Assembly (NCBI GenBank): GCA_013822735.1
Contig: PNKZ01000002.1
Coordinates: 248,001-312,000 of the forward strand
Reading direction: 5' to 3'
DNA from: Pirellula sp.
GTDB lineage: Bacteria > Planctomycetota > Planctomycetia > Pirellulales > PNKZ01
Length of the DNA: 64,000 bases
The position numbers and the translations under genes were made by a program. Each line of letters opens with the position of its first letter. The stretch's first letter is position 1. The notes under the pieces are model-generated. The model worked only from the letters and a program-made list of their open reading frames with translations. It had not been told where the DNA came from and searched no databases. Of the stretch, positions 47,170-56,382 are shown in pieces.

Positions 47170-49110
47170 CTACCCGCGGCGGCGGATTGCCGGCTTGTCC
47201 GTAGGAACTTCGTCGTCTTGGTGCACTGCCGCACCGGCGAGTTCGCGGCACTTGGCGGCGATGCCGGCGGCGTCGAGCCCCAAATCGGCCAGCAATTCCC
47301 CGCGCTCGCCATGTTCGACATAGCGGTCGGGAATGCCGAGACGATGGACGTTGGCAGTCGGCAAGCCGGCTTCGTTGGCTGCTTCGAGCACGGCCGAGCC
47401 GAAGCCGGTCATGAGTTGCCCTTCTTCCACGGTGAGCACGAACGGCGCCGTCGCGACCGCCTTGAGCATCGTTTCGTTGTCGAGCGGTTTGACGAACCGG
47501 GCATTGACCACGCCGATATCGAGCCCTTCGTCGCGTAGCATCGCGGCGGCGCGCAGGCAGTTGGTGAGCAGCGTCCCGCAGGCGAGGATCATGCCGTCGC
47601 CTCCCCATTCGATCACTTCGGCTTTGCCGAGTTCGATCGGTGCCGGAGAACGATCGACCGTTTCGGCCGGCGCCTTCGGGTAACGGATCGAAGTCGGCTC
47701 GTCGTGCTTCAGCGCGAAGTCGAGCATGGCGGGCAAGTCGGCTTCGTCGCCGGGGGCCATCACCACCATGTGCGGGAACATCCGCATGTAGCCGATGTCG
47801 AAGACGCCGTGATGCGTCGGGCCGTCAGGGCCGGTGAGGCCGCCGCGGTCGAGCAAGAACGTCACCGGCAAATTCTGTAGCGACACTTCTTGGAAGATTT
47901 GGTCGAAGCTTCGTTGCAAGAACGTGCTGTAGATGTCGACGATCGGTCGCAGGCCTGCCTTCGCTTGGCCGGCGGCGAACGCCACGGCGTGCGATTCGCA
48001 AATGCCGACGTCGAAGAAGCGGTCCGGATAGTCGTCGCGCACCTTCTCCAGGTTGGTTCCTTGGCACATCGCCGCCGTAAGCACGGTCACCTTCGGGTTG
48101 GCCGCGAGTTGGGCATGGATCGCGGCGCTGGCGACGTTCGTATACGCGCGGCTGCCGCTTTTCTTGCTTGAGATAATGCGAGGGCCGTCGTACGCGAACG
48201 GCGCGGGCGTATGGAAGGTCACTGGATCGTCTTCCGCCGGGCCGAAGCCGTGCCCCTTCTGCGTGACGATGTGCAACAGCACCGGCCCTTCGGCCTCTTG
48301 GCACATTTCCAAGTATTGCTTGAGCAGGCCGAGGTTATGGCCGTCGATCGGGCCGACATAGCGGATGCCCAACTCTTCGAAGAGCATCCCGCCGTGGAAC
48401 CCGGCCTTCACGGCGTCGCGGGTGTTCTTCAACATCCGCTCCATGCCGTCTCCGATGAGCGGCACCTTCGTGAGCGCCTTCGCGGCGCCTTGCTTCAGGC
48501 CGACGTAGAGGGGCGTCAAACGTAAGCGGTCGAAGTAATCGGCCACGCCGCCGACGCGCGGGCAGATCGACATTTTATTGTCGTTCAACACGACGATCAT
48601 CTTCTTCTTCAGACCTGCGGCGTTGTTCAAGGCCTCGAATACGATGCCCGACGGAAACGCCCCGTCGCCGATCACAGCCACGGCTTGCCGATCTTCCTGG
48701 CCGGGGATCAGGTCGTCGCCGCTCTTCAGACCGAGCACCGTCGAAACGCTGCTGCCGGCGTGGCCCGTCACGAAAAGGTCGTAATCGCTTTCCGCGGGGT
48801 TGGGGTAGCCCATCAGGCCCCCCTTGGTGCGAATCGAAGCGAAATCGCGGAAGCGGCCCGTGATGAGCTTGTGCGGATAGATTTGGTGACCGGTGTCCCA
48901 AATGAGCCGGTCGCGGCGGAAGTCAAACGTCGTGTGCAACGCCAAGCAAAGCTCGACGACGCCGAGATTCGACGCGAAGTGCGCCGTGCGGTTGGTAACG
49001 ACTTTACAGAGCGCCTCGCGCATCTCGGCCGCCACTTGCTCCAATTGCATGAGCGAAAGGGGACGGAGATCTTCAGGGGAGTCGATCGTAGGGAGTAGCG
49101 GCGCGGCCAT
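47170..49110 (-). CDS. dxs: 1-deoxy-D-xylulose-5-phosphate synthase
   Basis: 646 residues from the ATG at 49110, preceded by GGAAAGGAACC; an in-frame GTG at 49131 lies inside ispA. Thiamine-diphosphate enzyme motifs are visible: WDTGHQIYPHKLITGR near 75-90, GDGAFPSGIVFEALNNAAG near 152-170 with the Mg-binding Asp, NDNKMSI, RYVGPIDGHN and HIVTQKGHGF, and in the transketolase-like middle DVGICESHAVAFAAGQA with the catalytic Glu. It makes DXP from pyruvate and glyceraldehyde-3-phosphate, the first step of the MEP pathway. It follows ispA by 1 bp. Confidence 0.95.
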   Translation of the reverse strand: MAAPLLPTIDSPEDLRPLSLMQLEQVAAEMREALCKVVTNRTAHFASNLGVVELCLALHTTFDFRRDRLIWDTGHQIYPHKLITGRFRDFASIRTKGGLMGYPNPAESDYDLFVTGHAGSSVSTVLGLKSGDDLIPGQEDRQAVAVIGDGAFPSGIVFEALNNAAGLKKKMIVVLNDNKMSICPRVGGVADYFDRLRLTPLYVGLKQGAAKALTKVPLIGDGMERMLKNTRDAVKAGFHGGMLFEELGIRYVGPIDGHNLGLLKQYLEMCQEAEGPVLLHIVTQKGHGFGPAEDDPVTFHTPAPFAYDGPRIISSKKSGSRAYTNVASAAIHAQLAANPKVTVLTAAMCQGTNLEKVRDDYPDRFFDVGICESHAVAFAAGQAKAGLRPIVDIYSTFLQRSFDQIFQEVSLQNLPVTFLLDRGGLTGPDGPTHHGVFDIGYMRMFPHMVVMAPGDEADLPAMLDFALKHDEPTSIRYPKAPAETVDRSPAPIELGKAEVIEWGGDGMILACGTLLTNCLRAAAMLRDEGLDIGVVNARFVKPLDNETMLKAVATAPFVLTVEEGQLMTGFGSAVLEAANEAGLPTANVHRLGIPDRYVEHGERGELLADLGLDAAGIAAKCRELAGAAVHQDDEVPTDKPAIRRRG

Positions 49111-49111
49111 C

Positions 49112-50101
49112 TTAGTGGTTCCTTTCCACAACGTAGCGTGCGAGGTCTTCCAAGACCTCGACGTCGGTGCCCACGGAGCGAACTGCGGCGATCGCTTCCG
49201 TGGTGAGAGCGTGAGCTCTGCGGAGACTTTCCTCTTCCCCGAGCAGGCCGGGGAACGTGAGTTTGCCGCGGGCGGCGTCTTTGCCGACGCGCTTACCCAC
49301 CGCGGCTTCGGAGCCGCGCACGTCGAGCAGGTCGTCCATGATCTGGAACGTCAGCCCGAGGCGCCGGCCGTATTCGTCGAGAGCGCCGCGCTGCGCGGCA
49401 TCGGCTCCGGCGACGACGGCACCGAGTCGCAACGAGACGAGCATCATGGCGCCGGTCTTGCGACGGTGGATCGCTTCGAGCGCGGCGAGACTTTGTGCGG
49501 CGGTTCGCAGGGATGTGTCGGGAGCCCCGGGCACTTTGCCTTCTTCGGCCAGGTCGTCGGCTTGTCCGCCGACGAGTTCGCAAGCTCCGGCGGCGCGGCC
49601 GAGTTCGGCGCAACATGCGGCAGCCGCTGCGGCCGGACGAATGCGGGTCGCCAGAGTTTCAAAGGCGAGCGTGAGCAAGGCGTCGCCGGCGAGAATCGCC
49701 AAGCCTTCGCCGAATACTTTATGATTCGTCGGATTGCCGCGGCGCAGGTCGTCGTCGTCCATCGCCGGCAGGTCGTCGTGGATCAACGAGTAGCAGTGGA
49801 TCATCTCGACGGCGCAGGCCGCCGGAAGCGCGGCTTCGAGATCGCCGCCGCAAGCGCGACATCCGGCAAGCACTAAGAGCGGACGGAGCCGCTTGCCGGG
49901 AGCCAGTAAGCTGTAACGCATGGCGTCGGCCAGCGTGCGCGGGCAGCCGTCGCCGGCAGCTTCCGTTTGCGGTAAGCCGGCGCTTGGCAAACATTCGGCA
50001 AGTGCCGCTTCGATCCGCGGGCGCCACTCGGCCGTGAAGGCGTCGAGGGCCGAGAACGTCGTCCGCTGGGCGGTGCGGTCGGCGGTCGAAAGCGTAGGCA
50101 T
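49112..50101 (-). CDS. ispA: polyprenyl synthetase (farnesyl/geranylgeranyl diphosphate synthase type)
   Basis: 329 residues from the ATG at 50101. The first Asp-rich motif is HDDLPAMDDDDLRRG and the second is FQIMDDLLD; GKRLRPLLVL supplies the IPP-contact Lys/Arg. The DDxxxxD form of the first motif and its neighbouring residues are like bacterial FPP/GGPP synthases; product length cannot be read reliably. The N-terminal ~40 residues are longer than in E. coli IspA. It condenses IPP with allylic diphosphates made by the MEP pathway. The gene order xseB-ispA-dxs with a 1-bp ispA-dxs gap matches the E. coli operon. Confidence 0.93.
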   Translation of the reverse strand: MPTLSTADRTAQRTTFSALDAFTAEWRPRIEAALAECLPSAGLPQTEAAGDGCPRTLADAMRYSLLAPGKRLRPLLVLAGCRACGGDLEAALPAACAVEMIHCYSLIHDDLPAMDDDDLRRGNPTNHKVFGEGLAILAGDALLTLAFETLATRIRPAAAAAACCAELGRAAGACELVGGQADDLAEEGKVPGAPDTSLRTAAQSLAALEAIHRRKTGAMMLVSLRLGAVVAGADAAQRGALDEYGRRLGLTFQIMDDLLDVRGSEAAVGKRVGKDAARGKLTFPGLLGEEESLRRAHALTTEAIAAVRSVGTDVEVLEDLARYVVERNH

Positions 50102-50216
50102 CAACACGTGCTCGGATGAACTCTCTGGGGGCAGTCGAAGCGTTGTTGGCGCGCGAAACGCTGGACTGCCCGGCCGTGCGGCCTGCGATTCCCCCGCGAG
50201 AATCGCTCAATTCATT

Positions 50217-50615
50217 CTAAAACAGGGTTCCCGACTCGTCCACGCTATCGCCGCCGGCCGACGAGGAATTTCCCCCTTCGGCAGGCTCCACGGCGGCGGG
50301 CTTCTTCGTACTACGTCGCTTAGAGCGGGTTTGTGCTTTCTCTTCGAGAGAAATCGTCGATTGGTCGTCGAAAGGCTCTGTCAGCGGTTTTCCGTCGGCA
50401 TCTACGCCGCTCAAGAGCTCGATGCGCCGTTCCGCGCGCTCCAGCAGACCGTGGCACTGCCGCAGGAGCTTGACCCCTTCTTCGTAACCGGCGAGCGACG
50501 CGCCAAGATCGGTGCGGCCGTCTTCCAATTGCTGCACGATCTGCTCCAGACGCGCGAGCGCTTGCTCGAAGGTCGGCGGAGTTTGCGGATTGGGTGGTGC
50601 GATGGGATCAGTCAA
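50217..50615 (-). CDS. xseB: exodeoxyribonuclease VII small subunit
   Basis: 132 residues. The core FEQALARLEQIVQQLEDGRTDL, then SLAGYEEGVKLLRQCHGLLERAERRIELL, located at ~15-75, is the XseB two-helix signature. The usual length is ~80, and a 50-residue Ser/Lys/Arg-rich tail is added. It pairs with XseA to degrade single-stranded DNA; xseA is not in the window. It is 115 bp upstream of ispA and 19 bp downstream of the riboflavin synthase stop, so it sits in the middle of a likely five-gene operon. Confidence 0.9.
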   Translation of the reverse strand: MTDPIAPPNPQTPPTFEQALARLEQIVQQLEDGRTDLGASLAGYEEGVKLLRQCHGLLERAERRIELLSGVDADGKPLTEPFDDQSTISLEEKAQTRSKRRSTKKPAAVEPAEGGNSSSAGGDSVDESGTLF

Positions 50616-50634
50616 ACGTTACTCCCTAAATCCT

Positions 50635-51246
50635 TTACGAGCTGCGCGTTGCGAGTTGTCGTTCGACATACTTCGCCAAGAGATCCGTTTCTAAGTTCAC
50701 GACGTCGCCCCGCTTGAGATCGCCGAGCGTGGTGACGGCCAGCGTATGCGGAATGAGTTGCACGCTGAAGCGTTCGGCCTCCGCGGCGACGACCGTGAGG
50801 CTCACGCCCGCGACGGTGATCGAACCCTTCTCGACGAGTTGCCCGGCATATTGCTTTGGAAAGCTAAACCACATTTCCGACCAAGGGCTGTCGGTCGACT
50901 GCCCGAGGTCGTTGCGTTCTGTGAGCGTGCCGGTGCAATCGACGTGGCCGGTGACGAGATGGCCGCCAAGCCGATCGCTGAGCCGCAGCGATCTTTCGAG
51001 GTTGACGAAGCTGCCGGGCTTCAACGCCCCGAGGCTGGTGCGTGCGAGCGTCTCCGGCCCGGCTTCAAACTCGAGCACGCCGCCGTTGAACTTCACCACG
51101 GTGAGGCAACAGCCGCTGACGCAGATGCTTTCCCCGAGTGTCGCTTCCGCGGCGATCGCAGGCGCGGCAATGCGCAACCGTTTCCCCGGCGGCTCGTCCC
51201 GCACTTCGACCACGGCGGCTTTGAGTTCGACGAGACCGGTGAACAT
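50635..51246 (-). CDS. ribE: riboflavin synthase, alpha chain
   Basis: 203 residues from the ATG at 51246. It begins with MFTGLVE, the universal N-terminus of the family, and has the duplicated lumazine-binding domain: GESICVSGCCLTVV near 45-58, and in the second half GSITVAGVSLTVV. NLERSLRLSDRLGGHLVTGHVD marks the inter-domain segment near 85-106. It dismutates two 6,7-dimethyl-8-ribityllumazines to riboflavin. A five-unit heptanucleotide repeat sits 11 bp upstream of the start codon. The longer in-frame upstream reading is Arg-rich and unlikely to be translated. No FMN riboswitch is recognisable in the short leader. Confidence 0.95.
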   Translation of the reverse strand: MFTGLVELKAAVVEVRDEPPGKRLRIAAPAIAAEATLGESICVSGCCLTVVKFNGGVLEFEAGPETLARTSLGALKPGSFVNLERSLRLSDRLGGHLVTGHVDCTGTLTERNDLGQSTDSPWSEMWFSFPKQYAGQLVEKGSITVAGVSLTVVAAEAERFSVQLIPHTLAVTTLGDLKRGDVVNLETDLLAKYVERQLATRSS

Positions 51247-51256
51247 GGGGCGGAGG

Positions 51257-51288
51257 GTTCGGGGTTCAGAGTTCAGGGTTCGTGGTTC
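51257..51288 (-). repeat. heptanucleotide tandem repeat (GTTC type, 5 units) upstream of ribE
   Basis: On the + strand GTTC begins at 51257, 51264, 51271, 51278 and 51285, exactly every 7 nt. The sense-strand unit is GAACCYY. It occupies the place of the Shine-Dalgarno region of ribE and is the same repeat type as at the ROK kinase start. Confidence 0.9.
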
Positions 51289-51320
51289 AACATACCAACG
51301 ACATGTCGCTTTGGGCAGCG

Positions 51321-52082
51321 TTAATGGTTCGCCGGTTTCAGCATCGCCGGCTGGATGCGACCGTCGTGGAGGGCCGAGGCGACCAGCGCTGCAGCGCAGC
51401 CCGATTCGTGCACTTGCCGCACATCGGCGAGGTCGCGTACGCCGCCGCCGGTGAGAAGCCGAAGCGTCGGGTACTTCGCATGCAACCGGCGGCAGAGTTC
51501 CAAAGTCGGAACTCCCTCGCCGCCGCCGACCGCCGCGAGGTCGAGCACGATCAGCGTCTGCACGCCGATCGTCACGGCGGTCTCCGCGATTTGCTCGGGC
51601 GTTTGCCCGGCCCAACCGAACGACGGGGCAAGCGGCACGCCCTGCTTTAGGTCGAGGCTAAAGACGAGCCGTTGCCAACCGATGCGGCGACCGATGCCGG
51701 CGAGCGTCGCAACGTCGGGCACCGATTCTAGGCCGACGATTACGCGACTTTGCGGCGAACGCGACGCGATGAACTCCGCAATGCGTCCGGCTCGATCGAC
51801 GCTCGTCGTACCTGCGTCGATCCAAGGAGCTAGGCCGGCGGCGATTGTCTCTTCGTAAAGTTGCCAACTCGGCTCAGCGCCCGCGATCGCATCAAGATCG
51901 GCAAGGTAGCACGTGTCGAAATGAAACGCCTCGCGCAATCCACGGGCGACGCCGGCGACTTTTGCACCTTCGCACCAGCGGCTATGGATGGGCCGATAGT
52001 TCTCACGGTCTCCCGCGACGCCCCGAACGACGAGCTCTCGCTGCAGATCGAGAACGGGTAGAATGCCCGACGCGCGCGGCAT
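51321..52082 (-). CDS. HisA/HisF-related TIM-barrel protein (COG1411-like)
   Basis: 253 residues from the ATG at 52082. The N-terminal GILPVLDLQRELVVRGVAGDR resembles HisA (first catalytic Asp kept), and LLTGGGVRDLADV near 215 resembles the HisA phosphate-binding strand. The full catalytic set is not kept, and the protein is not encoded with other his genes. Proteins of this kind are linked in methylotrophs and planctomycetes to tetrahydromethanopterin-dependent C1 metabolism; that link is recalled, not shown here. Its place 74 bp upstream of ribE would suit a cofactor or pterin role. It is divergent from the 1274-residue gene. Confidence 0.65.
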   Translation of the reverse strand: MPRASGILPVLDLQRELVVRGVAGDRENYRPIHSRWCEGAKVAGVARGLREAFHFDTCYLADLDAIAGAEPSWQLYEETIAAGLAPWIDAGTTSVDRAGRIAEFIASRSPQSRVIVGLESVPDVATLAGIGRRIGWQRLVFSLDLKQGVPLAPSFGWAGQTPEQIAETAVTIGVQTLIVLDLAAVGGGEGVPTLELCRRLHAKYPTLRLLTGGGVRDLADVRQVHESGCAAALVASALHDGRIQPAMLKPANH

Positions 52083-52188
52083 TTGGTTGCTTGCCGTTCG
52101 TTCTGCGGCGAGACTATAATCTGAATTCACTTGCCCGCTCTCCCGCCTTTCGTCGTTCGCTCCCACGACCATTTCCGAGGACTTTTCG

Positions 52189-55100
52189 ATGCCTCGCTTG
52201 CTCTCGATCTCGTATTGCCTACTTTTCCTCGCGACGGTTCTCGACAATTCGCTCGTCGCCGCAGCAGAGCAACCGCTCAAGGTGACGTTCCTCATCGGCG
52301 AAGATGAGTACCAAACCTGGGAGACCTTGCCGGCCTTTGTCGAACGCGAATTGAAGCCGCTCGGGATTCAGTCGACGATCATCCATGCCGACCCGGAGAA
52401 TCTTAACCACTTTCCGGGCATCGAGAAGGTCGCCGACGCCGACGTGCTCTTCGTTTCGGTTCGTCGCCGACCGTTGCCGAAAAAGGAGCTCGACGCAATT
52501 CGCGACTACTTGAAGGCCGGCAAACCGCTCGTCGCGATCCGTACGACAAGCCACGCCTTCGCGACGCGGGCCGATAAACCGAAGCCGCCGGGGCTGGAGC
52601 AATGGCCGGAATTCGACGTCGAGGTGCTCGGCGGCAAGTACGAGAACCACTACGCCAACGACATCGGCAGCGACATCTCAATCGCCTCGCATGCCCAAGG
52701 GCATGCGATTCTCAAGGGGATTCGCCAAGGTTCGTGGCATAGCACCGGCTCGCTCTATAAGTGCACGGCCAACAAGGGAACGACGGTCCTGCTCAACGGG
52801 ATCGCCAGCGATAAAGGGAAGCCGGTCACGCATCCCGTGGCGTGGACGCACCAATACGGCAAGTCGCGCGTGTTTTACACATCTCTCGGGCACAAGGACG
52901 ATTTCACGCTGCCGCATTTCAATCGTTTGCTGGTGAACGGCATCTATTGGGCCGCCAATCGCACGCCGCCGGCTTCGCTCGATAAGCAAGCCGATGCGGG
53001 CGAGAACCGGGATAAGTTCAAAGAAGGTCTCACGGCCAACGCCGACGTCGAGCGCGTGATGAAGGGATTCTCCGGCCGAGGAGAAGTCGGCGACGATTCG
53101 CTCCCGACGCCGCCGGCCGAAGCGTTGAAACTGTTCCAAGTGCAAGACGGTTTCGAGATGCAACTGCTGGCCCACGAGCCGACGGTCGCTCAGCCGATCT
53201 ACATGTCTTGGGATGCTCGCGGCCGGCTGTGGCTCGTGCAGTACCGGCAGTACCCGTTTCCGGCCGGGCTCAAGGTCGTGAAGTACGACCAATACCTGCG
53301 GGCCGTGTTTGACAAAGTTCCCGCCCCGCCGCCGCTTGGCGAAAAAGGGGCCGACAAAATCACGGTGTTCGAAGACACCGACGGCGACGGTAAGTTCGAT
53401 ACGTCGAAGGATGTGATCACCGGGCTGAACATCGCCGTCAGCGTCGCGGTAGGCCAGGGGGGCATTTGGGTTCTGAACCCGCCCTACCTGCTGTTCTATC
53501 CCGACGCCGACGGCGATGACGTTCCTGATGGCGATCCGGAAGTTCGCTTGAGCGGCTTCGGCCTCGAAGACACGCACTCGGTGGCCAACAGTTTGAAGTG
53601 GGGCCCCGACGGCTGGCTCTACGGCGCCAACGGCAGCACGACGACCGGCGTGGTGACAAGCGACGCGACGAAGAACGTCGCGTTCCAGGGGCAGATGATC
53701 TGGCGTTACCATCCCACGACGAAGGTCTTCGAGATTTTCGCCGAAGGGGGCGGCAATACGTTTAGCGTCGACATTGATAAAGTGGGCCGCGTCTTCTCGG
53801 GCACCAATGGCGGCGGCACGCGCGGCATGTACTACCCACAAGGCTCCTACGGCGAGAAGAATTGGGGTAAACATGGCCCGCTCACGAATCCGTACGCCTT
53901 CGGTTATTTCAAGCATATGCGTCACGAAGGAGACGAGGTCCGCTTCCCGCAGACGTTCGTCGTCTACGAAGGGGGGCAGTTTCCAAAACGTTTCGACCAT
54001 GCGGTGATCGCGGGGAATGCCCTGCACAACCGCGTTTGGGCCAGTGAGTTGCTGCCGGATACGTCGACGTATCGCACCGTCGATATGCCGATGCTCACGG
54101 TCACCGCCGATCATTGGTTTCGCCCGGTCGATGTCGAGGTCGGTCCCGACGGCGGGCTCTACATCGCCGATTGGTACGACAGCCGGCTGACGCACGTCGA
54201 CCCGCGAGACAACTGGCACAAGGGTTCCGGTAGGATCTATCGCCTGCAAACAAAAGGTGCGAAGCCGATCGCGCCGTTCGACCTGGCGAAGTCGCCGACC
54301 GAAGAACTCGTAAAGCTGCTCGGGCACGATAACAAATGGTTCCGCCAACAAGCGGTGCGCGTGCTTGCCGAACGAGGCGACCGGGCGTTGGTGCCGCAGA
54401 TGCGCGAGTTGATCGATGCCGACGATCCGCGGGCGCTGGAAGCCCTGTGGGTTGCGTATCGGCTCGGCGGATTGGATGAAAGCCTCGCCCTGGCCGGGCT
54501 CCGTCATAAGAACGAACATGTGCGACGCTGGACCGTGCGACTGCTCGGCGACGATCGCGCCGCACCGGCTTCGGCGGCCGCGGAAATGGTGAAGCTCGCG
54601 GCTTCGGAACCCCAGGTGCAGGTCCGCGTGCAGTTGGCCGCGTCGGCCAAACGATTTCCGGCCGAGGTCGGGCTGCCGATCGCCCGCGCTTTGGCGGCGC
54701 GCAGTGAAGACGTCGCCGACTTGCATCAGCCGCTGATGATTTGGTGGGCCGTCGAAGCAAAGGCGGCGACCGATCGCGAAGGGGTGCTGGCCCTATTTCG
54801 CGACAAGGAGTTTTGGGCTTTGCCGATCGTCGATCAGTTCTTGGTCGAGCGAACGATGCAGCGCTACTCGATGACGGGGGACAAAGACGATCTGGAAACC
54901 TGCGCGAAGTTGCTCGCCTTGGCGCCCAACGCCGCGCAGAAGAATCGCCTAGTGGCAGGCTTGCTCGAAGCGTTCCGCGGTCGCCGCATCGACGGCCTGC
55001 CGAGCGAGCTCGCGTCGGCGCTCGACGAATACCAATCTCAACTCGGCAAGAGCGATCTCGCGCTGGGGCTCCGGCTCGGCAAGAAAGAAGCGATCGACGC

Positions 55101-56013
55101 GGCACTCAAGATCGTGGCCGATGAAAAGGCGCCGAAGCCGCAGCGGCTCGCGTACGTCGAAATTCTCGGCCAGATCAAGCAGCCCAAAGCGGTCGAAGTG
55201 CTGCTCAAGTTGCTGGCCGCCACGCCTTCGCATTCGCTCAAACGGGCGTCGCTTGAAGCGCTAATGAATTACGACGACGCCAAGATCGGCGAAACAGTCA
55301 TTCGTCTGTACCACAGCTCCTTGCCCGACGAACAAGGCGTCCGCACCACGGCGCAGAAGCTGCTCGCTTCGCGTCCGCAATGGGCCTTGCTGATGCTCAA
55401 GCAGATCGACGACGGCCTCATCCCCAAGAGCGCGCTGCCGCAAGACGCCGTACAGACGATGTCGCTTTTCACCGAACCCGAGGTGAAGAAGCTCGTCGGC
55501 AAGTTCTACGGCCGCATCCGTGCGACTCCCGCGGAGAAGCAACAGCAGGTCGCCAAGCTGATGTCGCTCGTCAAGCAAGGGGGCGGCAATCCGGCGGCGG
55601 GCCATGCGCTCTTCACGAAGAAGTGCGGCGTCTGCCATACGCTCTTCGGCGAAGGGGGGCAAACCGGGCCCGACCTTACCGGCTACGAGCGCACGAACCT
55701 CGACTTCTTGCTCACCGCAGTCGTCGACCCGAGCGCGGCCATTCGCGAGGAGTTCACCAACTTCGCGATCACCACGGTCGACGGCCGGACGCTGACGGGT
55801 CTGCTGACCGATCAGAACACGCGCACCGTCACGATGCGCGGAGCCGACAATCGTCCGGTGCTCTTGAACCGCGACGACATCGAAGAGCTACAAGCCTTGC
55901 CGATTTCGCTGATGCCGGAAAATCAGATGAACGAACTGAAGGAGCAAGAGCTCCGCGATCTGTTCGCTTATCTGATGAGCCGGGCCCCGTCGAGATCGCT
56001 AACGGCGAAGTGA
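52189..56013 (+). CDS. 1274-residue exported fusion: ThuA-like, membrane-bound-dehydrogenase-like propeller, HEAT repeats and cytochrome c
   Basis: Signal peptide at ~1-26. Residues ~28-265 are a ThuA/glutamine-amidotransferase-like domain (VTFLIGEDEYQTWE, HAQGHAILKGI, WTHQYGKSRVFYTSLGH). Residues ~315-690 are the six-bladed propeller of planctomycete/verrucomicrobial 'membrane-bound dehydrogenase' proteins (AQPIYMSWDARGRLWLVQYRQYP, FEDTDGDGKFD, GGNTFSVDIDKVGRVFSG, DVEVGPDGGLYIADWYDSR). HEAT-like helical repeats fill ~700-1120. Cys1146-Gly-Val-Cys1149-His1150 is a c-type heme motif in the C-terminal cytochrome domain, whose later Met (LMPENQM) is a likely axial ligand. It probably oxidises a sugar or alcohol at the envelope. 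Confidence 0.9.
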   Translation: MPRLLSISYCLLFLATVLDNSLVAAAEQPLKVTFLIGEDEYQTWETLPAFVERELKPLGIQSTIIHADPENLNHFPGIEKVADADVLFVSVRRRPLPKKELDAIRDYLKAGKPLVAIRTTSHAFATRADKPKPPGLEQWPEFDVEVLGGKYENHYANDIGSDISIASHAQGHAILKGIRQGSWHSTGSLYKCTANKGTTVLLNGIASDKGKPVTHPVAWTHQYGKSRVFYTSLGHKDDFTLPHFNRLLVNGIYWAANRTPPASLDKQADAGENRDKFKEGLTANADVERVMKGFSGRGEVGDDSLPTPPAEALKLFQVQDGFEMQLLAHEPTVAQPIYMSWDARGRLWLVQYRQYPFPAGLKVVKYDQYLRAVFDKVPAPPPLGEKGADKITVFEDTDGDGKFDTSKDVITGLNIAVSVAVGQGGIWVLNPPYLLFYPDADGDDVPDGDPEVRLSGFGLEDTHSVANSLKWGPDGWLYGANGSTTTGVVTSDATKNVAFQGQMIWRYHPTTKVFEIFAEGGGNTFSVDIDKVGRVFSGTNGGGTRGMYYPQGSYGEKNWGKHGPLTNPYAFGYFKHMRHEGDEVRFPQTFVVYEGGQFPKRFDHAVIAGNALHNRVWASELLPDTSTYRTVDMPMLTVTADHWFRPVDVEVGPDGGLYIADWYDSRLTHVDPRDNWHKGSGRIYRLQTKGAKPIAPFDLAKSPTEELVKLLGHDNKWFRQQAVRVLAERGDRALVPQMRELIDADDPRALEALWVAYRLGGLDESLALAGLRHKNEHVRRWTVRLLGDDRAAPASAAAEMVKLAASEPQVQVRVQLAASAKRFPAEVGLPIARALAARSEDVADLHQPLMIWWAVEAKAATDREGVLALFRDKEFWALPIVDQFLVERTMQRYSMTGDKDDLETCAKLLALAPNAAQKNRLVAGLLEAFRGRRIDGLPSELASALDEYQSQLGKSDLALGLRLGKKEAIDAALKIVADEKAPKPQRLAYVEILGQIKQPKAVEVLLKLLAATPSHSLKRASLEALMNYDDAKIGETVIRLYHSSLPDEQGVRTTAQKLLASRPQWALLMLKQIDDGLIPKSALPQDAVQTMSLFTEPEVKKLVGKFYGRIRATPAEKQQQVAKLMSLVKQGGGNPAAGHALFTKKCGVCHTLFGEGGQTGPDLTGYERTNLDFLLTAVVDPSAAIREEFTNFAITTVDGRTLTGLLTDQNTRTVTMRGADNRPVLLNRDDIEELQALPISLMPENQMNELKEQELRDLFAYLMSRAPSRSLTAK

Positions 56014-56029
56014 CGGCGGCAAGGTTCGC

Positions 56030-56114
56030 GTAGGGTGGGTCGAGCAAAGCGAGGCCCACGCGGTAACCGCCGATAGCAATCCGCGTGGGCCTCACTTCGT
56101 TCGCCCCACCCTAC
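56030..56114. repeat. ~85-bp palindromic element with GTAGGGTGGGTCGA ends (copy 3)
   Basis: GTAGGGTGGGTCGAGCAAAG at the left and TCGCCCCACCCTAC at the right, 17 bp after the fusion-protein stop. The left arm is identical over about 20 bp to the copy at 25521-25609. Confidence 0.85.
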
Positions 56115-56382
56115 TCGGCACAGCGGCGTTTCGCGTTTTTGCGCCATTTACTGCGCCGCACTGCGAAATTGCTGCGCGCCGTGCGCATTTCTTTGCGCGC
56201 CGCTTCCGAAGTGAAAATCTCGCGCTGCGCACTAAAAGCTTGCCGGCCGACGCGTCGACTGCGTGCGACCGATCCGATCGAGTCAGCCCGCACATACCCG
56301 CCGACGATTCCTCGTAAAAAGGGGCGGTTTCGTCAACCGGCGGAGGCCGCTCGGTCTTCGTAAGTCGCCCCTCGCTTCGCCC

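Noticed and set aside
52678-54726. 682-codon ORF on the minus strand inside the 1274-residue gene
   Set aside because: It is antisense to clear domain-bearing sequence; its translation is Arg/Val/Gln-rich without motifs, as expected from mirrored GC-rich codons.
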